A stretch of DNA of 64,000 nucleotides, from positions 6,681,001-6,745,000 of the forward strand of contig OZ014411.1 of the NCBI GenBank assembly GCA_963965975.1. The letters are read 5' to 3'. Positions 9,126 through 20,759 of the stretch are shown piece after piece (the first letter of the stretch is position 1; every line of letters begins with the position of its first letter). The position numbers and the translations under genes were made by a program. The notes under the pieces were generated by a model, which did no database searches, was not told where the DNA came from, and worked only from the letters and a program-made list of their open reading frames with translations. Source of the DNA: Xestospongia bergquistia (taxonomy: Eukaryota > Porifera > Demospongiae > Haplosclerida > Petrosiidae).

Positions 9126-11160
9126 GTTCATAAGCAAGAAATTTCTTTTTAAGAACAAGCCAATGGTAAGTCATATTCATCCATAAACTATCTTGCTGGT
9201 TGCAGAAAAAACATGTGTCAACAAGTATTGTTTTGTCAAGTACCTCTATTGATAACAAGCTAAGAGTCCTAACATACAATGCAGGGAGGCAACTTTCAGC
9301 AAAAAAAGCTTTCTCAATGTAATTGTGGGCAACTGATCTAAATATCTAGCAAAGGAAATGAGACAAACTCCTGTCATTTCACACAAAAGGACAAGTAATC
9401 AATGATCATCAATGCTACTCCACACATTAGCACCATTCCAGATTTCAATAACCAGAAGCTTCATCATTTTTTATGTGAATAAAGCAATATAGCACATGCT
9501 CATTAACTTATGCTGTACAGTGGAGTCTCATAAAACAGACATGTCTAAAGTAAATTCTGGTTAAAATGAACACTTATTTATGATCCCTCTAGAGCCTCCA
9601 TAGAAACTTGTGTAATGTAAATTTTCACTATTACTATGAACGTTTAAATCAAATTTCTGCTCCACTCAGGCTCACCCCACTAAGGAAGAAAAATGCTATG
9701 GTGTTAGATTTGTATAAAATATTAAGCTTAAATATCAAGAAAGAGTCTCTTTTGTCCAGCACAAACGCTAGACTCAGACTTATCATTCGAGACATAGACC
9801 TACCTGGTGAAATTCAATACACTATGATAGATTATAGGTCTTGGATCAATGTCTTTGAATTTAAAAAAAGAAGAAAAAGCAAAGGCTTAATGAGACAAAC
9901 ACTTATTTAGCTAAAATTAGTGGTGGAGTAACCTATGGGGCACGTGCCCCCGTAGCAATTGGGTATCTACCATATTCATTGTATATGTATTTACATATAC
10001 AACAAATTGTAAGCGAAAAGCAAATACACTCCTCAGCTTTCGGGGGGACTGTGTTCCCAGACCCCTCATTTGGTGCCCTCTCCCAAATTCAAATATGTTC
10101 CTCCACCCCTGGCTAGAATGACAACCTTTTGCTCTACTCAATGACAAAGGGTGAGAAGGAGAAAGATCTTTAGTCAAGCCAATGTATTAAGTCTATTGAA
10201 GAGTGGTGTTGGAATCTAAATGTGAAGATGAGAAGGTGTGCTGATAGTATGAGCTCTTTCAACAGTTATATAAATAAATGTGTTGTCGATAACACAGAAT
10301 ATATGGCTATAATATACAACTGTTATCAATCTTTTTTCCTTCCTACTCTAACAACCCTGCTTCAGCTATATAATCTTGAAATTTATTACACAATTGTTGT
10401 AGGCGGCCAGTTTCTATTGGACTCTTGTAACAGATAAGAACATATTCTGCACATATGCATTTAGTATATGTTGTAGCAATAGATGCTGTGTTTCTGCATT
10501 CTTGGTAGGCACTGTCCAATTGTAAGAGAAGCCAAATACTATGAACCTTTTTAAAAAACCTTACAGCCAACACATCAAGTGAATGCATACAAATCAAAAC
10601 TACAAATAAATATAAAAAATCAAGCAATTTTCCCAATTTCTCTAGTTTTAATGACACAGCAAATATGTGTAATATTTATCTAATGTAACAGTCAAAATAT
10701 TTTGCTATGCAGTTTGAAGAAAAGAGTGACCAAGGCAAACATTTAAATTTAAAACAAAATAAGAAAGTAACAAAGTAAAACAAGATAAAAATGTAAAAAA
10801 TCAAAGATTTAAATAGCAAAATGAAACTTAAAATATTTGTCAGGAGGAGAATTCTCAGGCTCAGGAAAAGAAAGAGGAGAATTGTCAACACAACTCAGTT
10901 GGGTACTCCTTGCATGATTTAAGACTAAATTATTGACAAGTTTGGCTTCAATTTTTTAGTTTATCTGTCCTGATCTTGGGAAAAGTAACCTTAAGTGTAA
11001 TTGCTGTAGCTAATCAGTGGGTATGTACTTTTTAAGTTGATACTTGTAGTTGAATTTAATTCGCATTAATACATCAATATATATAAACTGGATAAAATGG
11101 TCGTAATTAGGTTACAGGTCTATTGTACAATTGTTTCGCAGATTTCAAAGCTCATGATTG
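9126..11160. other. Intergenic, scattered repeat scraps
   Basis: At about 9519 a CAGTGGAGTCTCATAAAACA word resembles a pogo terminus, but no partner end was found. A C/G-rich inverted patch at 9916-10115 (AGTGGTGGAGTAACC on the left, CCTCCACCCCTGG on the right) is probably an old MITE. A 100-codon open frame at 9608-9910 matches nothing I recognise. No supported gene. Confidence 0.4.
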
Positions 11161-11654
11161 CATAGCTACCAAGCGTACGGATTTGTCTGTATTGTGCCAT
11201 AAAATACGGTATACGGAAATTACAGAGTAGAATACGGATTGGGTCACATTTTCCAGCCTAAGCATGGATGACGTTAGTGCAGTTGCAGTTGGCATTGTGA
11301 ACCAGCAACAGCAGCAAGAAGCCACAACAATTTGTCCTTCTGACACATCCGAATCATTTACAAACCTAGAGAACGAGTCTACCAGCAGTTCCTCTTCTTG
11401 TTCACTTCGGCCCCCAGCTAAAAAGGCTAGAGGCTATCATCACTCAGTGACTCTCTACTAGCTAAGGCAAAGTCATGCACAAATGAAAGTAATCTTTCCT
11501 ATAAATTTAATGTATAATCTCTTTTTCAATGTATGCTAATTTTGAAAAATATTGGTGTGATATTCTTGGAAAAAATATACTGAAATGCAGTAATAAAATA
11601 CTGAAATTCAAGAAAATGCATACTGAATAGGTTTCGTGAAACTTGGTAGCTATG
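11161..11654 (+). mobile_element. Internal-deletion derivative of the hAT at 1226-3767
   Basis: TIRs CATAGCTACCAAG and its inverse are flanked by TGATTG on both sides (11155-11160 and 11655-11660), a 6-bp target duplication as in the 2.5-kb copy. The subterminal words GCGTACGGATTTGTCTGTATT (left) and the stretch after 11465 match the larger copy (its 1240 and 3590 regions). A remnant frame at 11264-11461 begins with a Gln-rich, Ser-rich N-terminus and jumps straight to the 3' end, so the transposase core is deleted. Confidence 0.85.
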
Positions 11655-11694
11655 TGATTGACTGTAATCAATTCAACACAGGTTAAATCATTAA

Positions 11695-12316
11695 CCTCGC
11701 TGTGTGTGGGCGCATAGCGAGGGTTACTGTAGTCTGTCAGTGTGTGTGTCTGTTACCCAGGCAAATGGCTTTGAACTGCTTTAACTCGGCAAACACGGCA
11801 CTGGTAGCCACCAAACTATAGTGGAGGGTAGCAAAACTTCTGTAATTCTTAAGAATACTGCCAAAAGGAGCGTGAAATGAACAAAAAGCTTTAAAAGTCT
11901 GAAAAACCTTTGAAAAAAAGCACAGCTTTCAGTGAAGACTCGAAAATTCAATAAAAACCTCCTGCATACAGCTTATGACATTTTCTAACTTTATAAAGTG
12001 AGAATTTTAGCCAAAATACTTCTTTGGAAAGTTACGACAGTTTTACTAACTTTTGGCAGTTATCTTTGTCGATACATTGAGCACGAACTAAAAATACTAG
12101 CACCATAGCTGTCATTGGAGAATCACTAACTTTTACTAAGAAGTTGGAAAGCATTGGACCTTTTGTCAATTAGAGTGCAAAGTACCCAGTAGACGCACTA
12201 AAAGGCAAAGCTTTTCCCTTTTGATTGAAGAGAAATGGTGAGTCATCAATAATCATCTTGGGCATCACGTGAGATTACGTCGCTTAAAAAAAAAGCTGGA
12301 TAAGACTGCAGCGAGG
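11695..12316. mobile_element. TTAA-flanked MITE
   Basis: CCTCGCTG at the left and CAGCGAGG at the right are both bounded by TTAA (11691-11694 and 12317-12320). The left end also contains an internal AGCGAGG (about 11716), able to form a small terminal hairpin. A TTAA target fits piggyBac or Kolobok; there is no coding sequence to decide between them. Length is 622 bp. Confidence 0.65.
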
Positions 12317-12730
12317 TTAAGCACTTTAGTGCATTTTATTGTTTCAATTAATGTATATGCTGCCTTGTATGTGTTGTGAGTTTGCAAGCAAAAATGTAAT
12401 ATGATTAGAGAACACTCTCTACACAATAGTAATAACAATTTTCACTACTAAATCTAGAAATATTTATTTCATAACAAGCATATTAATTGCCTGTAATTAC
12501 AAATAAAGTAACACTTACCACCTTATCTTTCCATCAATCTAGCTTGTAACATATCCAGATACATCCTAGTAAAGAAAAGTCAATTATTAGAAGAGTATCA
12601 AATAGTCATAATTATAAAAATTGTCCAAGACTATTTCAAGGCACTGGAGCTGAAACATTGCAATACTACTATATAATAAAAACCCTTTGTTGTGATGAAC
12701 TCTCAGACATACCATAACAAATAAGTGGGT

Positions 12731-12897
12731 TGTGGTCAACTATCTGTCTGTCACATGATTGTGTAATAAATAACCTCTGGTTGGCCTCCTTGTTTATTAT
12801 AAAAGCACATGCTACTGTGGTCAATTATCTGTCTGTCACATGATTGTATAATAAATAACCTCTGGTTGGCTTTGTTTATTATAAAAGCACATGCTAC
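12731..12897 (+). repeat. 85-bp tandem duplication ending in a TATA-like box
   Basis: Two units (12731-12815 and 12816-12897) share TATCTGTCTGTCACATGATT and end TTATTATAAAAGCACATGCT. The TATAAAAG word is a good TATA-box match, duplicated with the unit. What it would drive is unclear. Confidence 0.7.
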
Positions 12898-13230
12898 TGA
12901 GCCAGACTATAGTCTAGCACATTACATCAACTTGGGTTTATCAAGACTTCTGGCATTTAGTTTAGAAATTTAAATTTGAGAACACAGAGCATTTGATTAT
13001 TACTACTTACAAATTGTTAACAAATATATCTTTCTTATTGCAAGCTGACAAAAAGCTGCAACTCTCTTTTTAGACTTTTTAAATGTCTAACAAAGATCCT
13101 TTGTCAACCACAATGACTTCATTAACCTTTACAATAACTACACTGGTTAACACCAATGTAAACATTAATTAGTAGTAACAGGTATGGGTGTTGAGGTCAC
13201 TACACTTTATTGGAGCCATATATAACATAT

Positions 13231-13262
<32 letters not shown>
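13231..13262. repeat. (TA)n microsatellite
   Basis: An uninterrupted TA run with one T-T interruption. Similar runs occur at 24129-24159, 37189-37217, 37236-37273, 38079-38127 and 44285-44320; the last two are in introns of the mosaic gene. Confidence 0.8.
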
Positions 13263-13263
<1 letters not shown>

Positions 13264-13600
13264 TGTACTACGTACTCTAATATCTATGGTTCACAGCAGT
13301 AATGCTATGCCTCGGATAATAGTAAAATGAATCAAAGTTTGCGGCGGCTGGTGTACGTACTGTTCATCTAAAAGTGAAAAAGAAAGTATCAAACATAAAG
13401 TAATAAGTAAATTTGTACTTGCAATATAATAGGATAACAGATAATACGAAATGGAGTTTAATGGTACTTACAAAAATAGGAGACGCCACAGATATAAACT
13501 CGTGAATCCAACATAAAGCGCGCATGCTCACACAATCCTTTTAACCACATCCTTTTAACATGTGCACTAGGGAACAGCTTGGCACCAGGGGAGGATCCAA

Positions 13601-14990
13601 GGGTGGGCCAGTCCCACCGAAACACATTGATAAGACTACTCGGTGTTTCCAATTAGCAAAACATGAGTTCAGCTTCGTATACCTGTATTTTTTCTCGGAT
13701 TCACAGCTATGTTATCTTGAATATTAAAGTTTTAATTAAGTGTTGTTTACAATAAAACACGCTAGTGAATAGACATGTACTACAATTTCTGGCTCTGCCA
13801 ATATTAACTTAATAGAAAAGAATACGAGTGCAAATAGAAGTGCTTTCACGCCTGGGTCCATGAATGAATACAATAGTACTTCAGTTGATGATAATATTTC
13901 AATTCTCCTTTAAGTGGCTAATCAAGATGCTTCTGAACGGTTTCTACTGTTTACCATCTCTTTTCACAAAATGCTATCCTCATATAACTTTAATTTATCT
14001 CAAAACTTCACATGATGTCAAATAAAACAAACAACATGTGCTTATACTTACAATGTATAGTCTTGCAGCCATGATTGTTGACAAAATACTAGTCTAGTAT
14101 TTTATGATATGCAGGCCACCATGCATAGGTGTATGAACATACTCCACAACACATTTGGCATCACAAATCAAGAAATTATTGTCAATAACAACTTGGTTCA
14201 TAATGTACTAGTATAATAAAAAAAATAATGAAGTAATAATTTGTTAATAGTTGATAATTTGAGTCACATGACAGTCAAATGTCATACTAAGATATAAAGT
14301 TACATACTCCTGTATGTTCTAGTTCATCTCAAATTTAATGTTATGTACCACTTGAAATAAGTACCAAGCCAAGAATATCAATACCGAGTCACATAACTGC
14401 ATTCCTAAAGAAAAAAACAAACAAATAAACACGAAAATGTTTCATTCATATTACCAACACAGTACAACTATTAATGTGATAATAATATAATAAATACAAT
14501 ATATTATGAAACACTTAAATAACTAGGAATATGTGGTGGATACACAGGGTTAGGTGATAGGCTGTAACAACAACTGAAACTTTTATCTCTTAGTCTGTCC
14601 ATGGATAAAATAAACTTTAACATTTGTAATGTATACCTAGCTTCTAACTTAGTCTTTGATCTTATTCACCTTCACATTACTCTATACATCTCATACATAT
14701 CCTCTAATTGTTTTAAATATGTCTGCATTTTTCTTTCTTTAAGTTTATTGTGTTGCGCTAAACATAGAATAAACATTTTTACTGTGAACATAACTGGTCA
14801 CATGCTTTTGCATACCTGTATTTGGGGTTCTGATAAAGCAATTATCATATCACTAAGCATGACTGAACCATATATATATACAATGTATAAAGAGTGAGAT
14901 TTGCGGCACTGTTCAGATTAGTTAACCTCATGCAAGGCACTCAGCAATAAGGTAGCTAAAATATTTGACAATTTGATATAAATTTTTTTC
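13601..14990. other. No gene seen
   Basis: AT-rich DNA with short unconvincing open frames (the longest about 98 codons at 14601-14897, hydrophobic and without motifs). A GGGAGGATCCAAGGGTGGGCC patch near 13,588-13,612 may be an element end. Confidence 0.4.
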
Positions 14991-14992
14991 TT

Positions 14993-15606
14993 AGATGCCA
15001 GTTAATGGGATTTCCGGTTAAACAGGATAGATTGTAAAAAATAGATTTTTCCTATACAAATTTCACCTTTTAAATGGAATGCTAAGCCGGTTAATTGGGA
15101 CGAAATATCATGGTACAAACCGCCAGATTTGACTGGTTTTGACCACATGCTAAGTGCTAGTACAAATGTAGAAACAGATTTGGCTGAAGAAGACAACTCC
15201 ACAACTTTAGAGGGTAACGAAAGTTGTAATAATGAACAGTGCAACATTGATGATGGAGATTATGAATATGTGCCTGATCCTAATTATAAGGGAGAACCAT
15301 ATCATTCTTTGCCTTGCAAATATTTAAGAGGGTCATCACACACTCCATCTGGGTGGGCAAGAAAGTACATCTATACTATAACACGCAGCAAAAACAAAGG
15401 AAAGCATTCAAGTTTGATAACTAAAATGTTATTGTCATTTATTTGATTATGTAATTTCAATTAATCACTTGGATTTATTTATTGCTAAAAAGAGCTGTCC
15501 CTGACAAATTGAAGGAAGGAGCTGTTCCAAACTGCCTACTTATGATGACTGAGAATGGGTGGATAAATAAGGAACTCTATCTTTTGTGGTTCAAATACAA
15601 TTCAAT
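14993..15606 (+). mobile_element. Second pogo-like element fragment with DDE remnant
   Basis: The left end (TAGATGCCAGTTAATGGGAT, then CCGGTTAAACAGG, and again CCGGTTAATTGGGAC near 15090) matches the subterminal sequence of the 4329-4896 element. At 15493-15606 a frame reads VPDKLKEGAVPNCLLMMTEN-GWINKELYLLWFK, the segment between the first and second catalytic acids of pogo/Tigger transposases. An open frame of 105 codons at 15129-15446, rich in Asp/Glu/Asn and containing YEYVPDPNYKGEPYHSLP, lies between them and is unrecognised. Confidence 0.55.
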
Positions 15607-16560
15607 TTTGAAAAATAATTGCAGTTTTAGTAAATAATACAATTCAAGTTAAGTGTCTCATAATAGCCATGCCTACCCAATTTATTAACAACGTGACTTT
15701 ACTATTATGTTGCAAGAATTCGTGAACTCTCTAACAGCATCGCAAAGAAAAGAGATTTTGGCTAGAGTGTCTGTTATTCATTCCTTAACTGTAGAATTAT
15801 AACATGCATTACAGACAATATTTGCTACTGTTTTAAGTTTTTGGACCACTAATATATATATAATTCAGAAATAATCAGACATCACAAGTAAAATGTGTAC
15901 TAGAAGACATTTTATATTATCAATACATAGAACAAGGAGAGCTCCTTCAAAGTAAACTTCCTTGAATAAAGAAAATGTTAAGCAAAGCACACAAGGTATG
16001 CCTGTAGTTGTCTGGCAACAAAGTAATTTTCTTGGGATAAACCGTTGTAAAATTGATAAAATAGACTTTGGTGAATGACATCTTCCACATACTACACTAT
16101 ACCCCTTAATTAAAATATTGGAGGGATAAAAGTTTGCTGAATGAAGTGTCATTCATTAGATTCAGTAATATTTTCTTCCTCCAAAATTACCTGCTATACA
16201 GTACCTTATAACTTAATGAATGAAATATATACAAGCAAAAAACAAGATCAGGTTAACTGTGTAAAAACACAAAAGAGAAGGTAAAAAAATTGTTGCTTGG
16301 ATTTCACTATAAAGAAAAAAGTTGTAAATTTTGTAATAAAATATAGTTGATAAGAAGTCAAATGTCATAGTATATACCATCACCAGTTAGTAGGTCATCA
16401 AGTCTACTTCCAAAGATGTCTTACTATACAAACTAATATTAGAGATCAAAAGAACAATGTGCATAAGATTAGGCTCTTCAACTGGATTAATACCATTATA
16501 AAGAGAAATCATACATTTCTGACAAGAATTACCAACAAATACAATATGTATGCATGCTGA
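15607..16560. other. No gene seen
   Basis: AT-rich sequence with no motif-bearing frame. A minus-strand frame of 95 codons at 15865-16152 has no recognisable domain. Confidence 0.4.
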
Positions 16561-16599
16561 TGAAACAAAGACAATAGAAGAGGGCTTTCTAGATGTGGG

Positions 16600-17041
16600 T
16601 CCTTTAAGAAACTTCATTAATAAAAGGATCCTAACAAGTTAAAAGTATTTGCTAGTGTTTTACTACATTCTGAATATGAAAGCATCACAATTTAGAAAAG
16701 AGTGTAAATATGTATGTTGATGAAAAGGAGACATTAGAGGGATCATTCGTACATTGGCCAAGTTTAAATTAACTCATTCAGATCACTCCCTAAATGGAGA
16801 TCCTTTGAGAAAATTAGTAACAAAAGATCCTAACAAGTTAAAAGTATTTGCTAGTGTTTTATTACATTCTGAAAAAATAGTGATGTCAATTTGAATGCAT
16901 GAAAATTCAGGGAAGAGTGTACAATATCCATGTTGATGAAAAGGAGACATTAGAGGGCTCGCTAAATGGTGATCCTTTCAGAAATTAATAACAAGATCCT
17001 AACAAGTTAAAAGTATTTGCTAGTGTTTTACTACATTCTGA
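16600..17041 (+). repeat. Three imperfect tandem units, about 170-200 bp
   Basis: The core GATCCTAACAAGTTAAAAGT followed by ATTTGCTAGTGTTTTA recurs at about 16626, 16826 and 16994. Each unit also shares a GTTGATGAAAAGGAGACATT word. In one frame the core reads DPNKLKVFASVLLHS, conserved in all three, so the unit may once have been coding (repeated exon). No start or splice pattern was established. Confidence 0.65.
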
Positions 17042-18390
17042 AGTTAAATGTAGAAAAAAAGTGGCGAAGATTGACTTAATGGGTAATATGTCAATCAAGT
17101 ACTATAATTTTCATGATTTTCACGAAAGTTGTACAGTAAACATTGCAGGGACACATGTAAATGCTTTTACAGTTACAGGAAAAATTATAAGAAACCTCAA
17201 AATTTATAATAAAATTGAATTATCCATAACAGACTTATGCAAAGCAAAAAAGGTAATAATTTTGTTACTAGCATCTTTGTGTAGATTATTACTTGGAAGA
17301 AAACATACATACCTACAACTCAACTTGCTGCTATATTTGGGATTACTCTTAAAATACTATTCATACAGTAATTACAAATAATTAAATCAAAAGAACTTTT
17401 CTTTGATAATTGCAGTAGCTATTGCTTTAAGACATCATTACTAATACTTCAATGTAAAAATGAATTCATACATAAAATGACAAAGAGAAGGGAGGGCACA
17501 TAAACACCATTAAAATCAAAGTCAATGGGAAACAAAATATCAAACATGCCGAGATGCAAAACACCAAAGCTTTGCACACGCAGCATTCCACCCACGCAAC
17601 ACGTACTGGAATGCAGGATGTTTTGAACTTTGTACCTTAGCAGTTAGTATAAATAGAGCTTCTGCTTTTAATTTTTTTCATTATTTAAGCCATTGATGAA
17701 GATAGTTGCTCTGACTATTGAAATGTTCGGTGTAAATTTTTTATTTTTGTTTGGTGAAAACTTTCAATATGAATACTGTCAACATAAAATTTATTGTGTT
17801 TAGATGAGATACTTTGTTTACTGGAGTATTAGTTATAAAATACAGAAACCAGTGAAATACCAGTAACAGCACTGGTTAGTGAGAGTTTCAGTTGACCAAA
17901 AAACTGCAATATTGAATTTATTTACTTTTAATAACAGTAATGATTACTTTTTAAAAAAATCAGATAACCATAGAAAGGTTAACAAAAAAAAGATAACTTA
18001 AAAAATAGCATACAAAGTGGGAGAGACTGACCAATGGCCGTGATAGCAATATTTCATTCCATAGCACTTCTTTTGTTCAAATTATGGCAATATGTTGTGT
18101 GCATGTGAATGTAACTACAGCATACCAGTATATTACTGAAATGTTAGCTACGGTTAACTATGGTAGTGTGAATTAGCCTTAAGTATGCAATTGATGAAAT
18201 GGCAAAAGCTGCTGGACATGAGGTAGTACGTTTTCCACCATACCATTGTGAACTATCATTAACATGTACCTTGCATGGAAATGTTTCTTATTCTTCTATT
18301 ACTTGTCATGTTCTTTTAAAGGTCTGAAAGGAAGTACAACATTAGAATCCAATTGAGCTATGTTGGTTGCAAGTGAAGAGATACAATACT
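17042..18390. other. Mostly unexplained; one Penelope-like tail motif
   Basis: A 106-codon frame at 17061-17381 is unrecognised. At about 17685-17740 a TTGATGAAG-hairpin-GAAATGTTC motif occurs that is also found just after the Penelope-like fragment at about 21650. It may be the 3' tail of another such element. Confidence 0.4.
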
Positions 18391-18392
18391 AT

Positions 18393-18515
18393 ATCTTATT
18401 ATGAATATTCCGAAAAATTGAGACTTTCAAAATAACTCAAGAGTCAGTCAACTTTGACAGATTCAACTGTCCTTTTCACAATGGTTTAATACAATAACAA
18501 ATGTTTGTGGCTGTA
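18393..18515 (+). repeat. Direct repeat, copy 1 (partner 19661-19785)
   Basis: Both copies share CTTATTATGAATATTCCGAA-type sequence, then AAATTGAGACTTT, GTCAGTCAACTTTG and AACAAATGTTTGTGGCTG-like words over about 120 bp. They bracket the CaRF-like and integrase remnants, so they may be pieces of one decayed retroelement or of a duplication. Confidence 0.65.
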
Positions 18516-18559
18516 CATTAAAAAACTGATTACAAAAATGCCAAAATTAATACTCTCAT

Positions 18560-19035
18560 AGGAAAGCAAAATCTTCTGGCAACACAGAATTGAAGGACAA
18601 ACAGTGGAGTTCAACAACACGCCTTTTGCTATACAAGACATCCGAAGGTTAGACTGCCAGTTTGGAGCCCACTACTACAACCAGAAACAGAGTGCTCAAT
18701 CAAGTCAAGTGTGCGTGCTTACAGGGTACACATAAAATAGGTTGCAAAGCTCACATTGTTGTTCACTCTCTAGTCCTGTTTACTGATGATTATCACAAAT
18801 ACAGATGAAGAGAAGAGAAGAACAGACTGTCAACAAGAGCCCTGAAAGAACTGAAACAGACAAACTGAAACAGACAAAAATACAAAATCTTCGTCAAGCT
18901 CTTAAACAAAAGGTGAAATGTAAATCAGGTTAATAAATACCACCTACTGTTGCCTACTGAACAAGACCATCATAATTTTCACCCAATTCATGGACCTGCA
19001 TCATATGCTCAACGAATACATCCAAATAATAATTA
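18560..19035 (+). pseudogene. Decayed transposon protein resembling the CaRF-type (ALS2CR8) domain
   Basis: Across frames I read KIFWQHRIEGQTVEFNNTPF, RRLDCQFGAHYYNQK, KIGCKAHIVVHSLVLF and, further on, LLLPTEQDHHNFHPIHGPAS. The spaced C/H residues and the KIGC-x-AHI block followed by LPxxxxHHxHPxxGxA are a pattern I associate with transposon-encoded proteins related to calcium-responsive transcription factor domains. Stops and frameshifts are frequent. Assignment is from memory and tentative; a search with the pieces would settle it. Confidence 0.4.
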
Positions 19036-19184
19036 TTATAATAATTATGTAATTATGATGATAAACACATTATGTATATATATATATAAACTGCAAAGCC
19101 TCTCAACAAAATAAACATAAGATCAGTCCATCAGTTTAGTACTTCTGATTCTTTTCATAACAAATTAAATATATTTGGAATAAC

Positions 19185-19640
19185 TGAGGAAATAGTCAAG
19201 GAACAAGGAAGCAACTTTATCTCACAGTTGCTGGTACTGGGTTACTTCATATACAAGTAATCAGGATAAGGCCCATACCATCTTGAATTTGGAGAACTCA
19301 TCCTATTCAAAAACAAAACACAAGACCATAATGAAACAGAAATCATCCTCCAATTGATGGGTTGGTAGAACGTTTTAATCAAACATTAAAGTGTATGCTA
19401 TGAAAGGTGGTGACTGACAAAAGAAAGGATGGCACAAGTTCATCCCATACTTGCTGTTTGTATGCTGAGAAGTAACACTTTTAAAAATAAATTAGTATTT
19501 GTATTTTGTCATATTTAAATACATTTTTAAAGTATTTGTATTTCAAAAGTAGTCACGGATCAAGGAAGCAACTTTACATCACAGTTGCTGAGTTGTATAG
19601 GTTACTTAATATCTAAGCAATCAGGACAAAGCTCATAACA
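19185..19640 (+). pseudogene. Ty3/gypsy integrase fragments, two copies
   Basis: The first piece reads EQGSNFISQLL (about 19199) and, after a damaged stretch, DGLVERFNQTLKCML (about 19356-19400). The second, from about 19551, reads VVTDQGSNFTSQLLS. TDxGSxFTS and DGxVERFNxTLK are signatures of the retroviral-type integrase core. The two overlapping copies show local duplication after insertion. No LTR is recognisable. Confidence 0.7.
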
Positions 19641-19789
19641 TCCTCCAATACCATATCTTATGAATATTCCGAAAAATTGAGACTTTTAAAATAACTCGAG
19701 AATCAGTCAACTTTGAGACAGATTCAGTTGTCCTTTTCACAATGAAAGAATTAGTTTAAGTACAATAACGAATGTTTGTGGCTGCAGCA

Positions 19790-20759
19790 AGGAAACAGAC
19801 AGTGTAATTTGCCACATTGGATACGGTAGGCTTGTTGTGTTATTATTGTTTTGTTATTTGATGTTTATCATATATATTATAGGGATTACAATTGAAAAAA
19901 AGACAATGAAGTTTGGTTAATATCTCATATGGAACATCAACAAAGTGTCTTTATTGACTGAGTCAGACAAACAAAAAAAGGTTTACAAAATTTCAGGACA
20001 AACATATACTAAAGTCAGTCTAGTTGACAATGTATGATTTTATAATTACAATATAGGTATTTGATTAAGACATTGCTTGAAAGAGTTCCAGAAACAAGTT
20101 AAATATCCTGTACAAGAAACCACAGCATTAGATCATCAACTGGTCCTAATCATTAAGTTGATGAAAGCCTTGTACACCAGAGTAATGGTAGCTATGTCAT
20201 GATAATTTCTGAAGATACGTTTTAAATAGCCACAAAGTAGTTTAATTATAAGAGAAACATGCTAAAAGTAACAATATAATGCACATTATTCCACTGTATT
20301 ATTATTAGTCCATATTACTATAGTCTTCATTGTATTATGTTTATGAATGCTGGTGTTTATGAATTAAAAGTATCAGTAGTCAAAGAGTACTACAATACAA
20401 AATAAATTAATTTCCAATTAAGTGTACTGACAGCTAGTCAGCAGATTAACTCATCTCATAAAGTAAACAACAAGCAGGTTTTGTCTTTTAAGACAATCTT
20501 TTCTCTGAACTATTGCTAACCAGTCTACGCAACGAGCTTGAAAATTACTTACTGATTCTTATGTGAGTAAGAAATGTATGTCCATTAGTGGACACTGAAT
20601 TATTAGAAATTTGGAAGAGTGACCTTCAAACATGAAGAACTTGCAAGATAGGTTCAAGAGTCAAAACAATATAATACCAACTTATAACTATAAATTTGAG
20701 ACAAAGACAATAAAATAATCTTTAACAATAGTTTTGACAATAACTCTTCCCACTTTGTC
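19790..20759. other. No gene seen
   Basis: AT-rich, no coding signal found. Confidence 0.4.

Larger units (their letters stand above)
12350..13600. repeat. Segmental duplication, copy 1 (uninterrupted)
   Basis: Three collinear blocks match the 27.6-36.8 kb region. They are 12,350-12,640 (to 27,580-27,910), 12,700-13,215 (to parts of 28,920-29,372) and 13,195-13,600 (to 36,490-36,840). On the minus strand the last block looks like a first exon ending in a donor (TTTTT/GTAAGT near 13,470), after a GTGAGCATGCGC word shared by both copies. A further exon-like piece begins after CTTTTAG near 13,368. No protein is evident, so this may be the promoter and non-coding 5' exons of a duplicated transcript. 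Confidence 0.6.
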
